A stretch of DNA of 64,000 nt from an uncultured Flavobacteriaceae bacterium. Its GTDB lineage: Bacteria; Bacteroidota; Bacteroidia; Flavobacteriales; Flavobacteriaceae. Within the stretch, counting starts at the first letter, position 1. Each line of letters begins with the position of its first letter. This document shows, in pieces, positions 21,279 to 29,040 of the stretch. Where the stretch lies: the NCBI GenBank assembly GCA_947502495.1, contig CANNAC010000011.1, forward strand, positions 1 through 64,000, in the 5' to 3' direction. Under the pieces are notes generated by a model. That model did not search any database. It was not told where the DNA came from and saw only the letters and a program-made list of their open reading frames with translations. The translations under genes and the position numbers were made by a program.

Positions 21279-21351
21279 AGCGAGAGACCGGGTTCGAACC
21301 GGCGACATTCAGCTTGGAAGGCTGACGCTCTACCAACTGAGCTACTCTCGC
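21279..21351 (-). tRNA. tRNA-Gly (TCC)
   Basis: A 73-nt cloverleaf with a perfect acceptor GCGAGAG/CTCTCGC, anticodon stem TCAGC/GCTGA with loop CTTCCAA (anticodon TCC), and T-arm GGTTCGAACCC. It is separated from the tRNA-Thr gene by 10 bases. Confidence 0.96.
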
Positions 21352-21422
21352 AATTATTTATAATCCATAATATTTACAACCTTCATTTCAAAACTGCTTT
21401 ACTGGTATCGCAGTTAAAAAAG

Positions 21423-21504
21423 TGGGGAGAGTAGGATTCGAACCTACGAAGTTAAAAACAACAGAGTTACAGTCTGTCCTCGTTGGCCGCTTGAGTATCT
21501 CCCC
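21423..21504 (-). tRNA. tRNA-Tyr (GTA)
   Basis: An 82-nt class II tRNA with a long variable arm. The acceptor GGGGAGA/TCTCCCC and discriminator A are clear, the anticodon loop is CTGTAAC (anticodon GTA), and the T-loop is GGTTCGAATCC. Confidence 0.96.
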
Positions 21505-21537
21505 AATTATAAATATTTCACTCTGTTAAAGAACTTG

Positions 21538-21611
21538 AGCCGATGGAGGGACTCGAACCCACGACCTGCTGATTACAAATCAGCTGCTCTAGCCAGCTGA
21601 GCTACATCGGC
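21538..21611 (-). tRNA. tRNA-Thr (TGT)
   Basis: A 74-nt cloverleaf with acceptor GCCGATG/CATCGGC, anticodon stem CTGAT/ATCAG with loop TTGTAAT (anticodon TGT, reading ACA), and T-loop GGTTCGAGTCC. It is the first gene of the tRNA-tuf transcript, just after the promoter. Confidence 0.96.
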
Positions 21612-21641
21612 TTTTTTTAATGCCTTTTTAGCTATAAAAAA

Positions 21642-21663
21642 AGCCCGCTATTTCTAACGGACT
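21642..21663 (-). terminator. Terminator hairpin after hpf
   Basis: On the minus strand AGTCCG pairs with CGGGCT (21658-21663 with 21642-21647, one T-G pair) and is followed by a run of T. It ends the hpf transcript. The predicted start point of the tRNA operon falls inside or next to it. Confidence 0.6.
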
Positions 21664-21664
21664 G

Positions 21665-21694
21665 CAAATGTATATATTTATTTAATTATTCAAA
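21665..21694 (-). promoter_or_regulatory. Promoter of the tRNA-tuf operon
   Basis: On the minus strand TTTG (21691-21694) is followed after 18 bases by TACATTTG (21665-21672), close to the Bacteroidetes consensus TTTG-19-TAnnTTTG. It lies about 55 bases upstream of tRNA-Thr (TGT). Confidence 0.75.
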
Positions 21695-21714
21695 ACATTT
21701 TTTCAATATTTTTT

Positions 21715-22017
21715 TCATAAATGTGCTCTTAATTTCTCTTTTCGCTTTTTTAGCTGTCTTTCAAGGGACGCAATTGCCACATCTGTACCCTCTTCGAACG
21801 ATTTACATTGTTTTTTTACAACAAAACTATCTCCGGGCACACTTACTCGTGCTTCAAATATCTTATTTTCTTTATCGCTGGTGTTATCTAATTTTAAAAA
21901 AACATCCGCTTTTATTATCTTATCATAAAAGGTATCTAACTTATCCATACGTTTCTGAACAAAGTCTAATAGTTTTTGGTCGGCATTGAAGTTGACGGAT
22001 TGGGTGTTTACTTTCAT
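21715..22017 (-). CDS. hpf: Ribosome hibernation promoting factor (short HPF/YfiA type)
   Basis: The 100-aa protein has the HPF/YfiA S30AE fold signature (MKVNTQSVNFNADQKLLDFV, basic C-terminal KKRKEKLRAHL). It binds idle ribosomes and promotes dimerisation or inactivation in slow growth. The length is that of the short form, with no C-terminal extension. It lies 32 bases after xerC, probably in one operon with it, and is followed by a terminator. Confidence 0.9.
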   Translation of the reverse strand: MKVNTQSVNFNADQKLLDFVQKRMDKLDTFYDKIIKADVFLKLDNTSDKENKIFEARVSVPGDSFVVKKQCKSFEEGTDVAIASLERQLKKRKEKLRAHL

Positions 22018-22049
22018 ACTTCTAATTTATTATAGGTTAAACAATTATG

Positions 22050-22943
22050 CTATTTTTTTTTACTTCTTGGGTGTGTGTTTAGATACACTTTTTTTAATTC
22101 CGCTATACTGTTATGTGTATAAACTTGCGTTGCAGCTAAACTAGAATGCCCCAGTAATTCTTTAACAGCATTTAGGTCTGCACCTTGATTTAGTAAATGA
22201 GTTGCAAATGAATGTCTTAATATATGCGGACTCTTTTTTACTTTAGTAGATGCTAAACTAAAATACTCATTTATTATGCGGTACACAAGTGTTTCGTAAA
22301 TTTTAACTCCTTTTTGTGTTAAAAACAGATGGTCTTTATCTTTTATTACTTCGAGTTGATTTCTTGCTTCTTGATATTTTGTTATGGTTTGTATTACAGA
22401 TTGTAATAAAGGCACAAATCTTTCTTTATTGCGCTTCCCTAAGACTTTTAATGTTTTATTAGACACATCTACATCCTTTAACTCCAACTTTACCAATTCT
22501 ATACGTCTAATTCCTGTAGAATAAAATAATTCTATTATTAGTTTATCTCTAAGTCCTTGAAAATCTTCTTGAAAATTAAGTTCATCTAAAACAATTGCTA
22601 TTTCGGCTTCTGAAAATGGTATTTGTATTTTCTTACTTGTTTTTAATGCTTTGTGTTTTGCTAATGGATTTGCTTCTATTTCTCCAATTTTAAGAAGGAA
22701 TTTATAGTAGGTATTTAATGCTGAAACTTTTCGGTTTATACTTCTATTCGAAATCTCTTTTTCAACCATTTCCACGATCCAACTTCTTATTTGTGAATAG
22801 TTTGCATCTTCTATGCCCTCTTGATCAAATTGTGCCGCATTAAATATTAAAAAGTTGGACAAATCATTTTCGTAGGCTTTAACAGTTAGCTTAGAATAAT
22901 TTTTTTCTAATAAGAGATAGTCTATAAAGGATTGAAATGGCAT
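22050..22943 (-). CDS. xerC: Tyrosine recombinase XerC-type
   Basis: The protein resolves chromosome dimers at dif sites in the XerCD system. Of 297 aa, the N-terminal SAM-like DNA-binding domain covers about 1-95 and the catalytic domain about 105-290. The catalytic residues are visible: R146 (GIRRIEL), K170 or K173, H240 and R243 (HILRHS), H266 (LLGHSS) and Y275 (VYTHN). It sits next to hpf in housekeeping context, so it is not read as an integrase of a mobile element. A heptamer repeat lies 7 bases upstream of the start. Confidence 0.9.
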   Translation of the reverse strand: MPFQSFIDYLLLEKNYSKLTVKAYENDLSNFLIFNAAQFDQEGIEDANYSQIRSWIVEMVEKEISNRSINRKVSALNTYYKFLLKIGEIEANPLAKHKALKTSKKIQIPFSEAEIAIVLDELNFQEDFQGLRDKLIIELFYSTGIRRIELVKLELKDVDVSNKTLKVLGKRNKERFVPLLQSVIQTITKYQEARNQLEVIKDKDHLFLTQKGVKIYETLVYRIINEYFSLASTKVKKSPHILRHSFATHLLNQGADLNAVKELLGHSSLAATQVYTHNSIAELKKVYLNTHPRSKKK

Positions 22944-22950
22944 TCTGGAA

Positions 22951-22978
22951 GTTAATAGTTAATAGTTAATAGTTAAAT
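22951..22978. repeat. Heptanucleotide repeat (GTTAATA)3
   Basis: Three perfect GTTAATA units at 22951-22971 are followed by the variant GTTAAAT. The run is directly upstream of the xerC start on the minus strand, so copy number would change its leader or promoter spacing. Confidence 0.85.
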
Positions 22979-23337
22979 GTACTAAAGTTTTATTTGAAAT
23001 AATTTTTAAAGCATAAAAAATCCCACTAGTTTAACACTAATAGGATTTGATATTATTGACTTTAAGAATACTTAAACATTTTCTAACCCCCTAAAACCTT
23101 AGACATATTATTATTTTCACCTGCCCTCAACGTTATATAGCGGGTTTAATATATTACTTAAGTTCTCTTTATTGAATTTTAGCTGTAGTTTTAACACTTA
23201 CGCTTGTAACAATTTTAACGCACTCTATATAAAACCTCCTCTTTTACCCGAACCCTTAATACAGTTCTTAACCTCTTCTTTTTTTCAGAATTTATAAGAC
23301 AGAAATGAATTTACATTTTACAATTACTAATTTTTAG
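22979..23337. other. Intergenic region upstream of xerC
   Basis: About 360 bases without a credible gene. It holds one copy of the 38-bp direct repeat (23015-23052). The rest is AT-rich, with no rpsU, tRNA or other RNA recognised. Confidence 0.6.
23015..23052. repeat. 38-bp direct repeat, copy A
   Basis: The sequence from AAAAAATCCCACTAG to GGATTTGATA is identical to copy B at 25503-25540. It contains an imperfect hairpin (AATCC..TAGT with ACTA..GGATT) with A and T tracts, so it may also serve as a terminator for the gene ending at 23338. Confidence 0.9.
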
Positions 23338-23970
23338 TTATTTCTTAAACTTCCATTCCTTAAGGAATTTAAAATTATTATTATTCTGAAAAACATCAAC
23401 TGGATAATAAGACAATGTATCTCTTCCCAAATAAGATTTAAATACACCCGTCAATTTACGTTTACTTTTTTCAAATTTATATTTTAAAGAATCTGATTTG
23501 TATAAAACTTTCACAATAAATTCTGAACAATATAATCTATTCGGCTCATTAGTTGAGAAGTTTTTATTAAATACGATTTTTAAATCCTCATAGTCCATAA
23601 TATATTCCCTTATACCTTTAGTTTCTTTAGAACTACAAGTATTAATCTTCCATAAACTTGCATAAAAAACCCTTTCTTTTTTTATATCAAAAAAGTCTTT
23701 CATTTTCTGTATTCTTAAGGCGGATTGATTATCATTTTTATCTAACACATGGTATACCAACCAAGTGTTATTTTTAAATATTAAAAAACCAACATGAGAA
23801 CTAAAACTATCATTCAAGTTAAAACCTCTAGCTATACCACCTAGTTTAGTTTCAGTTCCTCGATAAACTATGTATACTTGTTCTTCATCGAGTAATAAAT
23901 TACTATAATCATAACTAGTTTTACTACAATTAAATAAAAAAACAAAACTAATTATTTGTAAATATTTCAA
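23338..23970 (-). CDS. YiiX-like permuted papain-fold hydrolase, lipoprotein
   Basis: The 210-aa protein starts with a short signal and a lipobox-like FLFNC (C15). The body resembles the YiiX/YebB-like permuted NlpC/P60 (PF05708) family: the histidine motif SSHVGFL (H59) comes before the cysteine motif YCSEFIVKVLY (C148), the order expected for permuted papain-like enzymes that cut amide bonds in cell wall or lipid substrates. The start is TTG, 4 bases after the stop of the preceding gene; the signal sequence begins right there, and coupling is likely. It is the last gene of a three-gene module. The target is unknown. Confidence 0.7.
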   Translation of the reverse strand: MKYLQIISFVFLFNCSKTSYDYSNLLLDEEQVYIVYRGTETKLGGIARGFNLNDSFSSHVGFLIFKNNTWLVYHVLDKNDNQSALRIQKMKDFFDIKKERVFYASLWKINTCSSKETKGIREYIMDYEDLKIVFNKNFSTNEPNRLYCSEFIVKVLYKSDSLKYKFEKSKRKLTGVFKSYLGRDTLSYYPVDVFQNNNNFKFLKEWKFKK

Positions 23971-23974
23971 GGAT

Positions 23975-24601
23975 CTACTGTAAAAAAGTAAATATCAAAC
24001 CAAATTCTAATGCATAGAAATTAGTAAGTTCAAATTCCTGTTTCGAATCGCTGTAACTATTAAACATATCTGATTTAGACTTTACACCAAATAATAAACC
24101 TAAATCTTCAGTAATCTTATAGTTGATACCTAAACTAACTTGAGTTCCAAAATTTAAACCTAAATTTTTATTACTACTATCCGTATTAATATTTACGTTT
24201 TCTAATTTAGAATAATAAAGATAAGAAGCATAAAATCCTACTCTAGCATAAACAACTAATTTATTACTACTATCATATTCTCCTTGAAAATATACAGGTA
24301 AACTTAAGTAGTTATTTGTTAAAAATAATTGTTCATTAATTAAAGAACTATAATCACTCTTTACTTTTGAATGCTCAACACCTGTAATTATCGCCCATTT
24401 TTTATTTATTAAAAATTCTTTTCCTATAAATACTTCAAAAACTTGCGCATTGGTTTTAAAAATATTTTCTGCCTCTAAAGTAGCAATCCCAATATCCATA
24501 TTAATTAACCAACCTCCTTTATCTAACTTTACACCTTCTTGAGAGTAAACCCCACTAGAAATTAAAATTAATAAAACCTTTATAAAAATATTTTTCTTCA
24601 T
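23975..24601 (-). CDS. Outer-membrane beta-barrel protein, function unknown
   Basis: The 208-aa protein has a signal peptide (cut after GVYSQ, about residue 21) and alternating hydrophobic/polar strands with aromatic ends, such as WAIITGVEHSKVKSD, LVVYARVGFYASYLYY and a terminal LEFGLIFTFLQ. This fits a small porin-like barrel of the outer-membrane beta-barrel families (PF13568/PF13505). It lies between a lipoprotein gene (18 bases upstream) and the YiiX-like gene (4 bases downstream). No ligand or partner can be named. Confidence 0.65.
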   Translation of the reverse strand: MKKNIFIKVLLILISSGVYSQEGVKLDKGGWLINMDIGIATLEAENIFKTNAQVFEVFIGKEFLINKKWAIITGVEHSKVKSDYSSLINEQLFLTNNYLSLPVYFQGEYDSSNKLVVYARVGFYASYLYYSKLENVNINTDSSNKNLGLNFGTQVSLGINYKITEDLGLLFGVKSKSDMFNSYSDSKQEFELTNFYALEFGLIFTFLQ

Positions 24602-24619
24602 AATTAATCTGTTAATCTA

Positions 24620-25273
24620 TTATTTTCCTCCACTACTTCCTAAAAGCCCTCCAAGTATTCCTCCTGCGATAATACATAAACTACACAATAAGCCACCAAC
24701 AATCATTCCTGCAATAGCTCCAAAAAGCCCCCAAAAACTATACTTCCCTGCCCCTTGATAATCTAACTCTTGTCCATAAGCATTGATTAATGATAACATT
24801 TCTTTTTCATCTATTTCTAAATTAATATATTCTATTTGATTTTCAATATTTTCTATCCAATTTCCTTCAGAAATACTTTTTAAAGAAGATTTTGTAAATT
24901 CTGTTAAATTATAATCTGCTAAAAATTGATCCATACCAACAGAAGTAGATATGTTATACTTTTCGATTATTTCATTTATCATTTCAACAGAAACCTCTCC
25001 TTCTTGATATCCTAATAAGACTGCTTGCTCATCTATTAACTCTTGAGTAATCTCGAAATCTTTAACTAATCTACTGTTTGAATTAGACCATAAATTCTGC
25101 TCTACTAAATCAATTCCTGCAATAATTTTTTTAGCCTCCTTTCTGTATTGAGAATTATTGAGGCTAGTCCCATCATCTATGCTTACCCTTGAACAAGAAT
25201 AAAAAGTTGGCATTAAAAATGCATATGTTAATAAAATTGCAATTAGCCTTTTTGTTTCTTTTATAGTTCTCAT
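24620..25273 (-). CDS. Lipoprotein with C-terminal glycine-rich hydrophobic segment
   Basis: This 217-aa protein was not recognised as a named family. It has a lipobox (FYSC, C27), an acidic, mostly helical middle (residues 40-170), and a strongly hydrophobic glycine-rich end from about 182 to 213 (GLFGAIAGMIVGG, AGGILGGLLGSSGGK) resembling glycine-zipper segments. Such segments occur in membrane-inserting lipoproteins, some toxins and bacteriocins. It is the first gene of the three-gene module and has a perfect palindrome 33 bases upstream. The function is open; an envelope role is likely. Confidence 0.6.
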   Translation of the reverse strand: MRTIKETKRLIAILLTYAFLMPTFYSCSRVSIDDGTSLNNSQYRKEAKKIIAGIDLVEQNLWSNSNSRLVKDFEITQELIDEQAVLLGYQEGEVSVEMINEIIEKYNISTSVGMDQFLADYNLTEFTKSSLKSISEGNWIENIENQIEYINLEIDEKEMLSLINAYGQELDYQGAGKYSFWGLFGAIAGMIVGGLLCSLCIIAGGILGGLLGSSGGK

Positions 25274-25296
25274 CTTATTTCGTTTTGGTTAATAAT

Positions 25297-25304
25297 TAAA
25301 TGTA
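25297..25304 (-). promoter_or_regulatory. Possible -7 box of the three-gene module
   Basis: On the minus strand TACATTTA differs from TAnnTTTG only at the last base and lies 23 bases before the ATG. The palindrome at 25306-25336 lies just upstream of it. An exact TATTTTTG (25357-25364) further upstream is an alternative. Confidence 0.35.
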
Positions 25305-25305
25305 T

Positions 25306-25336
25306 AGAATATTTTCTATACTATAGAAAATATTCT
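25306..25336. promoter_or_regulatory. Perfect 15-bp inverted repeat, likely operator
   Basis: AGAATATTTTCTATA (25306-25320), a single C, then TATAGAAAATATTCT (25322-25336): a 31-base palindrome with no mismatch, 33 bases upstream of the lipoprotein ATG. It fits a dimeric repressor or activator site; no regulator gene is nearby. If transcription starts upstream of it, it would instead form a leader hairpin. Confidence 0.6.
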
Positions 25337-25502
25337 GCATTTTAACATTGTTTTAACAAAAATAAGATTTCAAAACAGTCCAAATTATAGCACTTGTTAA
25401 TTAGGCTATCCGTTAGAATCATTTGTAGCTTTAGAGAAAAGCCTTTCGCAAAACGATGAAACGGCATGAATGCGTTATACCTACAAAGTTATATTTATAG
25501 CA

Positions 25503-25540
25503 AAAAAATCCCACTAGTTTAACACTAATAGGATTTGATA
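25503..25540. repeat. 38-bp direct repeat, copy B
   Basis: Identical over 38 bases to copy A (23015-23052). It lies 38-75 bases after the amylase stop and could be the amylase terminator. The two copies bracket the three-gene module. Confidence 0.9.
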
Positions 25541-25577
25541 ACTTTAAATAAAAAAAATGATCCCTTTTATTTTCTGT

Positions 25578-26957
25578 TTATTTTAACGACCATACCGAAT
25601 AGCTTTTAGGTGGTGCTTGTATTTTCACCCACTTCCCAGATTGTGTTGTTGGTTCCCAACTAGAATGCCCTGTATAATCTTTAATTACGGTGTTAGACCA
25701 ATTGGTTTCTACCCATCGTTCTTGCCAAGAATCAGAATTATTGATATAAACGATTAAACCATCATTATTATACCCATTTCTTTTTGCAACATACTCATCT
25801 ATATCTACATGCAAAATGGTTGTGGATCCTCCTGCCAAATTATTATGGATCCAAATTAAATTATTTAATCGCTCTTTATTTAGCCATTCTTCATAATCTC
25901 TATAAAATATTGTAGGATATCCTTCGTGCGTTAAAATGTAAGCATATGCTAATATTTTATTGTTTGTAATTTCGTCTGTATCGTGATTGGATACAAAGGT
26001 TACTGCTTTAGATGCATTTTGTTTCCAAAGCATATTATCATTTAATGCATTTAGGTTATTTCCCATAAATGCATCTTTCATTTTATAATAACAAGCAAAA
26101 TCAAAAGCACTTGCTTCTGCTGCTCCAGTCCAATAATCTAATGTAGATACATTACTATCCCAATATTCACCTACAGAAAAACCGCCAACTTCGTTTTTCC
26201 AATCTTTAACCACCCAAGGTTCAAATCCTTTTACATAATCAAAACGCCAACCATCAAAACCGATAACATCTCTATAATACTTAGCAACACTATTTGTGTT
26301 TTTCCATAACCAATCTTGCACATAGGATTGATCATGACATAAATCGGAAAAACCTCCAAATGCACCACTATCATTAGCATGAATATTATTAGAATGAAAA
26401 TCTGTTGCCGAACGGAAAAAATTTCCGGATAAGGGATTAAAATCGGAATATGTATTTGTTCCTGTATAAGGGTTAGCCTCTAAATCTCCACCACTATTAT
26501 GATTGATTACAATATCTGCAATAACACTCAATCCGTATTGATGTGCAGAATCTATCATATTGGTAAGTTCGGTTCTAGACCCAAAGCGAGTTTCTACACT
26601 TCCCATTTGATTGTATTCTCCAAAATCGAAATAATCGAAAGGATCATATCCCATAGAAAAAGGACCATTTTGCGCTTTGGAAACTGGCGGAAGCCAAATT
26701 GCGTCTATTCCAGCATTACTCCAATCTTGCACTTTGGTATCTAAAGTATTCCACCAAGTACCTCCAGCTGGCACATCCCAATAAAAGGCTTGCATCATTA
26801 CTCCTGAACCAATAGGCTTTAAACCTTCCCGTTGTGCAGATTGCACTATCGGTTCCTCTTTTGTTGTAGATAGCTCTTCTTGACGTGTTTCTTCTTCGCT
26901 ACAGCTCCATGTGAATAGGAATAAAAGTATGAGGTAGCTGATTTTGAAATTTTTCAT
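25578..26957 (-). CDS. Alpha-amylase family lipoprotein (GH13)
   Basis: The 459-aa enzyme hydrolyses internal alpha-1,4 bonds of starch-like glucans. A lipobox FTWSC (C19) predicts an outer-membrane lipoprotein. GH13 motifs are all present: DIVINH (148-153), GWRFDYVKG with nucleophile D240, GEYW with acid/base E264, and FVSNHD with D326. A C-terminal beta domain follows (YVAKRNGYNNDGLIVYINN). No SusC/SusD pair is adjacent, so it is not in a classic utilisation locus. The gene has its own long upstream region with a possible operator. Confidence 0.93.
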   Translation of the reverse strand: MKNFKISYLILLFLFTWSCSEEETRQEELSTTKEEPIVQSAQREGLKPIGSGVMMQAFYWDVPAGGTWWNTLDTKVQDWSNAGIDAIWLPPVSKAQNGPFSMGYDPFDYFDFGEYNQMGSVETRFGSRTELTNMIDSAHQYGLSVIADIVINHNSGGDLEANPYTGTNTYSDFNPLSGNFFRSATDFHSNNIHANDSGAFGGFSDLCHDQSYVQDWLWKNTNSVAKYYRDVIGFDGWRFDYVKGFEPWVVKDWKNEVGGFSVGEYWDSNVSTLDYWTGAAEASAFDFACYYKMKDAFMGNNLNALNDNMLWKQNASKAVTFVSNHDTDEITNNKILAYAYILTHEGYPTIFYRDYEEWLNKERLNNLIWIHNNLAGGSTTILHVDIDEYVAKRNGYNNDGLIVYINNSDSWQERWVETNWSNTVIKDYTGHSSWEPTTQSGKWVKIQAPPKSYSVWSLK

Positions 26958-27302
26958 TTGGTTTACGGTTTTGGTTAATAATAAGTTATGAAGCTACATC
27001 ATAACCATCTATTACCAAAACGGAATCGCCAACGAAAACGTTATCGTGTTAATAAATAATTGATTTTATGTGTTAAATTTTAAGAAAATCGTAAAATTAG
27101 ATCGATTTATTTGCAAAAACGATGGAACGACTTGCTTGAGCTCTTTTTATTTTTCATAAAAAAGCGAGTAGTGAAAGCGTGGTGCTCCTTCGCTAAAGCT
27201 TGGGAGCACGTAGATGCCTAATTTAAATAATTCACAATCTTATTACTTAGTGATAAATTATAAAGATGCATTGCTTTAGCGCAGTAGCATTTGCCCCAAT
27301 AA
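26958..27302. other. Intergenic region upstream of the amylase
   Basis: 345 bases without a gene. It holds the AACGTT-centred near-palindrome (27032-27047) and a degenerate repeat (about 27171-27232) with partial likeness to 38545-38605. Nothing else was recognised. Confidence 0.5.
27032..27047. promoter_or_regulatory. Possible operator of the amylase gene
   Basis: ACGAAAACGTTATCGT is a 16-base near-palindrome (ACGA.AACGTT.TCGT, one mismatched pair) 75-90 bases upstream of the ATG. LacI-family sites often have this size and centre, and such regulators control starch genes in some flavobacteria; the link is inference. Confidence 0.3.
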
Positions 27303-28727
27303 TTAATCTTTATATAAAGATGCTCTTTTGCTTAAATCTAAAATAAGTTGTTCGTCTTCTTCACTTTCTAATAAGACGTTGTAGCTCTTCCAAAACTCTT
27401 TATTGTATGGTTTTGGTGCAAAAATATCTGGATCCCAATCTTCTTGCTGTAGGTTTGCGATCTCGTCTTTGTCTAGAATGATTTCTGAAAATAAAATTTC
27501 TTGTACCGTATAATAGTAGCGTTCTTCTTTATTGTAACGCGCTTCTTCTACTTTGGAAATTTTTAAAGATGGTTTCATACCTACATTCACCAATTTTGGG
27601 GTTTCGTAATAGATATAGTTTGGATACATCTTATCCTTATATTCTATATATGTAATGACCAGCTTGTGATTGGTTTGCGTATCGAAAAGTCGTTTACTTC
27701 TGTCTTTTTGCGCATCGGAAGCTGCTACTAAATCATACTCTATTTTCTTTATTGCGTAGTTATCATAATAAATATAGATCCAACCTTGCGCTTGGTAGCC
27801 TTGATTAAAAACACCTTTGGTATCTAGGCCGACAAAGTCTTTAGAGCCTTCGATTTTTATTTTATATAGTTTACGCTCATTATCTACTAGAATCGTATCT
27901 AATTTAAATTGATGCGTATCTAAAATGTTATCTCCAAACAATGCTTTGGCATTATTTGCATTACGCAATAAATTTAATTTTCCTTGAAAAAGATTTTGTA
28001 AGCCGTTAATTCTAGTATCATTCCATTTAATAGCAGTTAGTAATTGCTCGGTAGTTACCGATCTTCTACTAATGTCTTTTGCTTTAAGTTTCTGTCTTGT
28101 ATTTTGATTTTTATAGGATGCAAAAGTGAATAAACTATCAACATCACGTAGGTCATAACTTTTACGTACTTGATCTACATTAATTTTTAAATGGTCTGCA
28201 CTACTTGCTGCATAACCAGAATCGTAAACCGTTATCGCACTTTCTATTAGCCATTTGAATTCGTTTTTATTTCGTTCTTTATGTCTTAAAAATCCTTTCT
28301 GCACATAGGAGGAATCCGGAAGGTTTCGATCGAGTTTTTTAATTGCTTTAACCACTATTTCGTTTCCTGTTGTTGGTCTTGCTTCTGCTATTAAAACCAC
28401 TTCGTCTAAAGAAGCTTGTTCTTCGGATAGATATATTGGAGCACTAGCATCAAATTCTTGAATTGGAATTCTAAAGGTAGAATATCCAATAGAAGAAACA
28501 ACAAGTGTGTCTTGCTCGTGTTTTTTTGGTACTTGTAAAACAAAGTTACCATCAATATTGGTTACGGTACCAATGGTTGTATTTTTAATATAGACACTTG
28601 CGCTCGCAATGGGAAAGGAGTCTAAAGTATCTACCACTGTATTTTTAAGTTCGGTTTGTGCGTAACTTGTAAACCCTAAAAAAAGTAAGAGTACAACGGT
28701 TAGTTGTTTTGTGTTTTTAAATTGCAT
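27303..28727 (-). CDS. Secreted protein with CarboxypepD_reg-like domain
   Basis: The 474-aa protein has a signal peptide (cut after TSYAQ, about residue 24) and an N-terminal carboxypeptidase regulatory-like beta domain (LKNTVVDTLDSFPIASASVY, GTVTNIDGNFVLQV, LVVSSIGYST). Unlike SusC-type receptors, no plug or full barrel follows; the rest (about 120-474) is a beta-rich region of unknown fold, with parts like LFDTQTNHKLVITYIEYKDK. It probably sits in the outer membrane or periplasm. It is a single gene; its role is unknown. Confidence 0.7.
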   Translation of the reverse strand: MQFKNTKQLTVVLLLFLGFTSYAQTELKNTVVDTLDSFPIASASVYIKNTTIGTVTNIDGNFVLQVPKKHEQDTLVVSSIGYSTFRIPIQEFDASAPIYLSEEQASLDEVVLIAEARPTTGNEIVVKAIKKLDRNLPDSSYVQKGFLRHKERNKNEFKWLIESAITVYDSGYAASSADHLKINVDQVRKSYDLRDVDSLFTFASYKNQNTRQKLKAKDISRRSVTTEQLLTAIKWNDTRINGLQNLFQGKLNLLRNANNAKALFGDNILDTHQFKLDTILVDNERKLYKIKIEGSKDFVGLDTKGVFNQGYQAQGWIYIYYDNYAIKKIEYDLVAASDAQKDRSKRLFDTQTNHKLVITYIEYKDKMYPNYIYYETPKLVNVGMKPSLKISKVEEARYNKEERYYYTVQEILFSEIILDKDEIANLQQEDWDPDIFAPKPYNKEFWKSYNVLLESEEDEQLILDLSKRASLYKD

Positions 28728-28868
28728 AGTATAAATTTAATAGTTTTAGGACCGTTTTTCTTAGTTAACGATTTGTAATACTAATTAGTATTTCACCTTA
28801 AGAGATATTTAAATCGCCACACTATTTTGTAAAAAAACAATGTAGCGATTTTTAAAATACTACTGAAA
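28728..28868. other. Intergenic stretch with hairpin
   Basis: AAATCGC (28811-28817) pairs with GCGATTT (28845-28851), with partial further pairing inside. It may end transcripts coming from the acyl-CoA dehydrogenase operon. The tandem copies of the dehydrogenase 3' end begin at 28869. Confidence 0.4.
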
Positions 28869-29040
28869 TTATTTTCCAGTAGGTTTATACTCTTTAGAAT
28901 CTATTAGCATTTTATCAAAATAGGGATACCATTTTAACGAAAATGCTAATCAAATTATTTTGCTGCTGGTTTATACTCCTTCTTATCAATTACCATTTTA
29001 GCAAAATTATTATATAATTTTCGCTAAAATAATAATCCGT
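28869..29040 (-). repeat. 86-bp tandem copies of the 3' end of the acyl-CoA dehydrogenase gene
   Basis: Two extra copies of the gene end start with TTA at 28955 and 28869, exactly 86 bases apart and from the real stop at 29041. Each has about 50 bases of C-terminal coding sequence and a 36-base spacer. The near copy still encodes AKMVIDKKEYKPAAK plus stop without change. The far copy reads DKMLIDSKEYKPTGK plus stop. In the near copy the spacer arm GCTAAAAT pairs with the coding arm ATTTTAGC, extended by AAAATTAT/ATAATTTT, so the unit folds into a long hairpin. Confidence 0.95.

Noticed and set aside
22050-22943. Integrase of a mobile element
   Set aside because: Length, motifs and the place next to hpf fit housekeeping XerC; no attachment sites or cargo were found at the gene.
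25422-25487. Mini transposable element with TTTGTAG/CTACAAA ends
   Set aside because: Arms of 7 bases over 66 bases can arise by chance in AT-rich DNA; no target duplication or second copy was seen.
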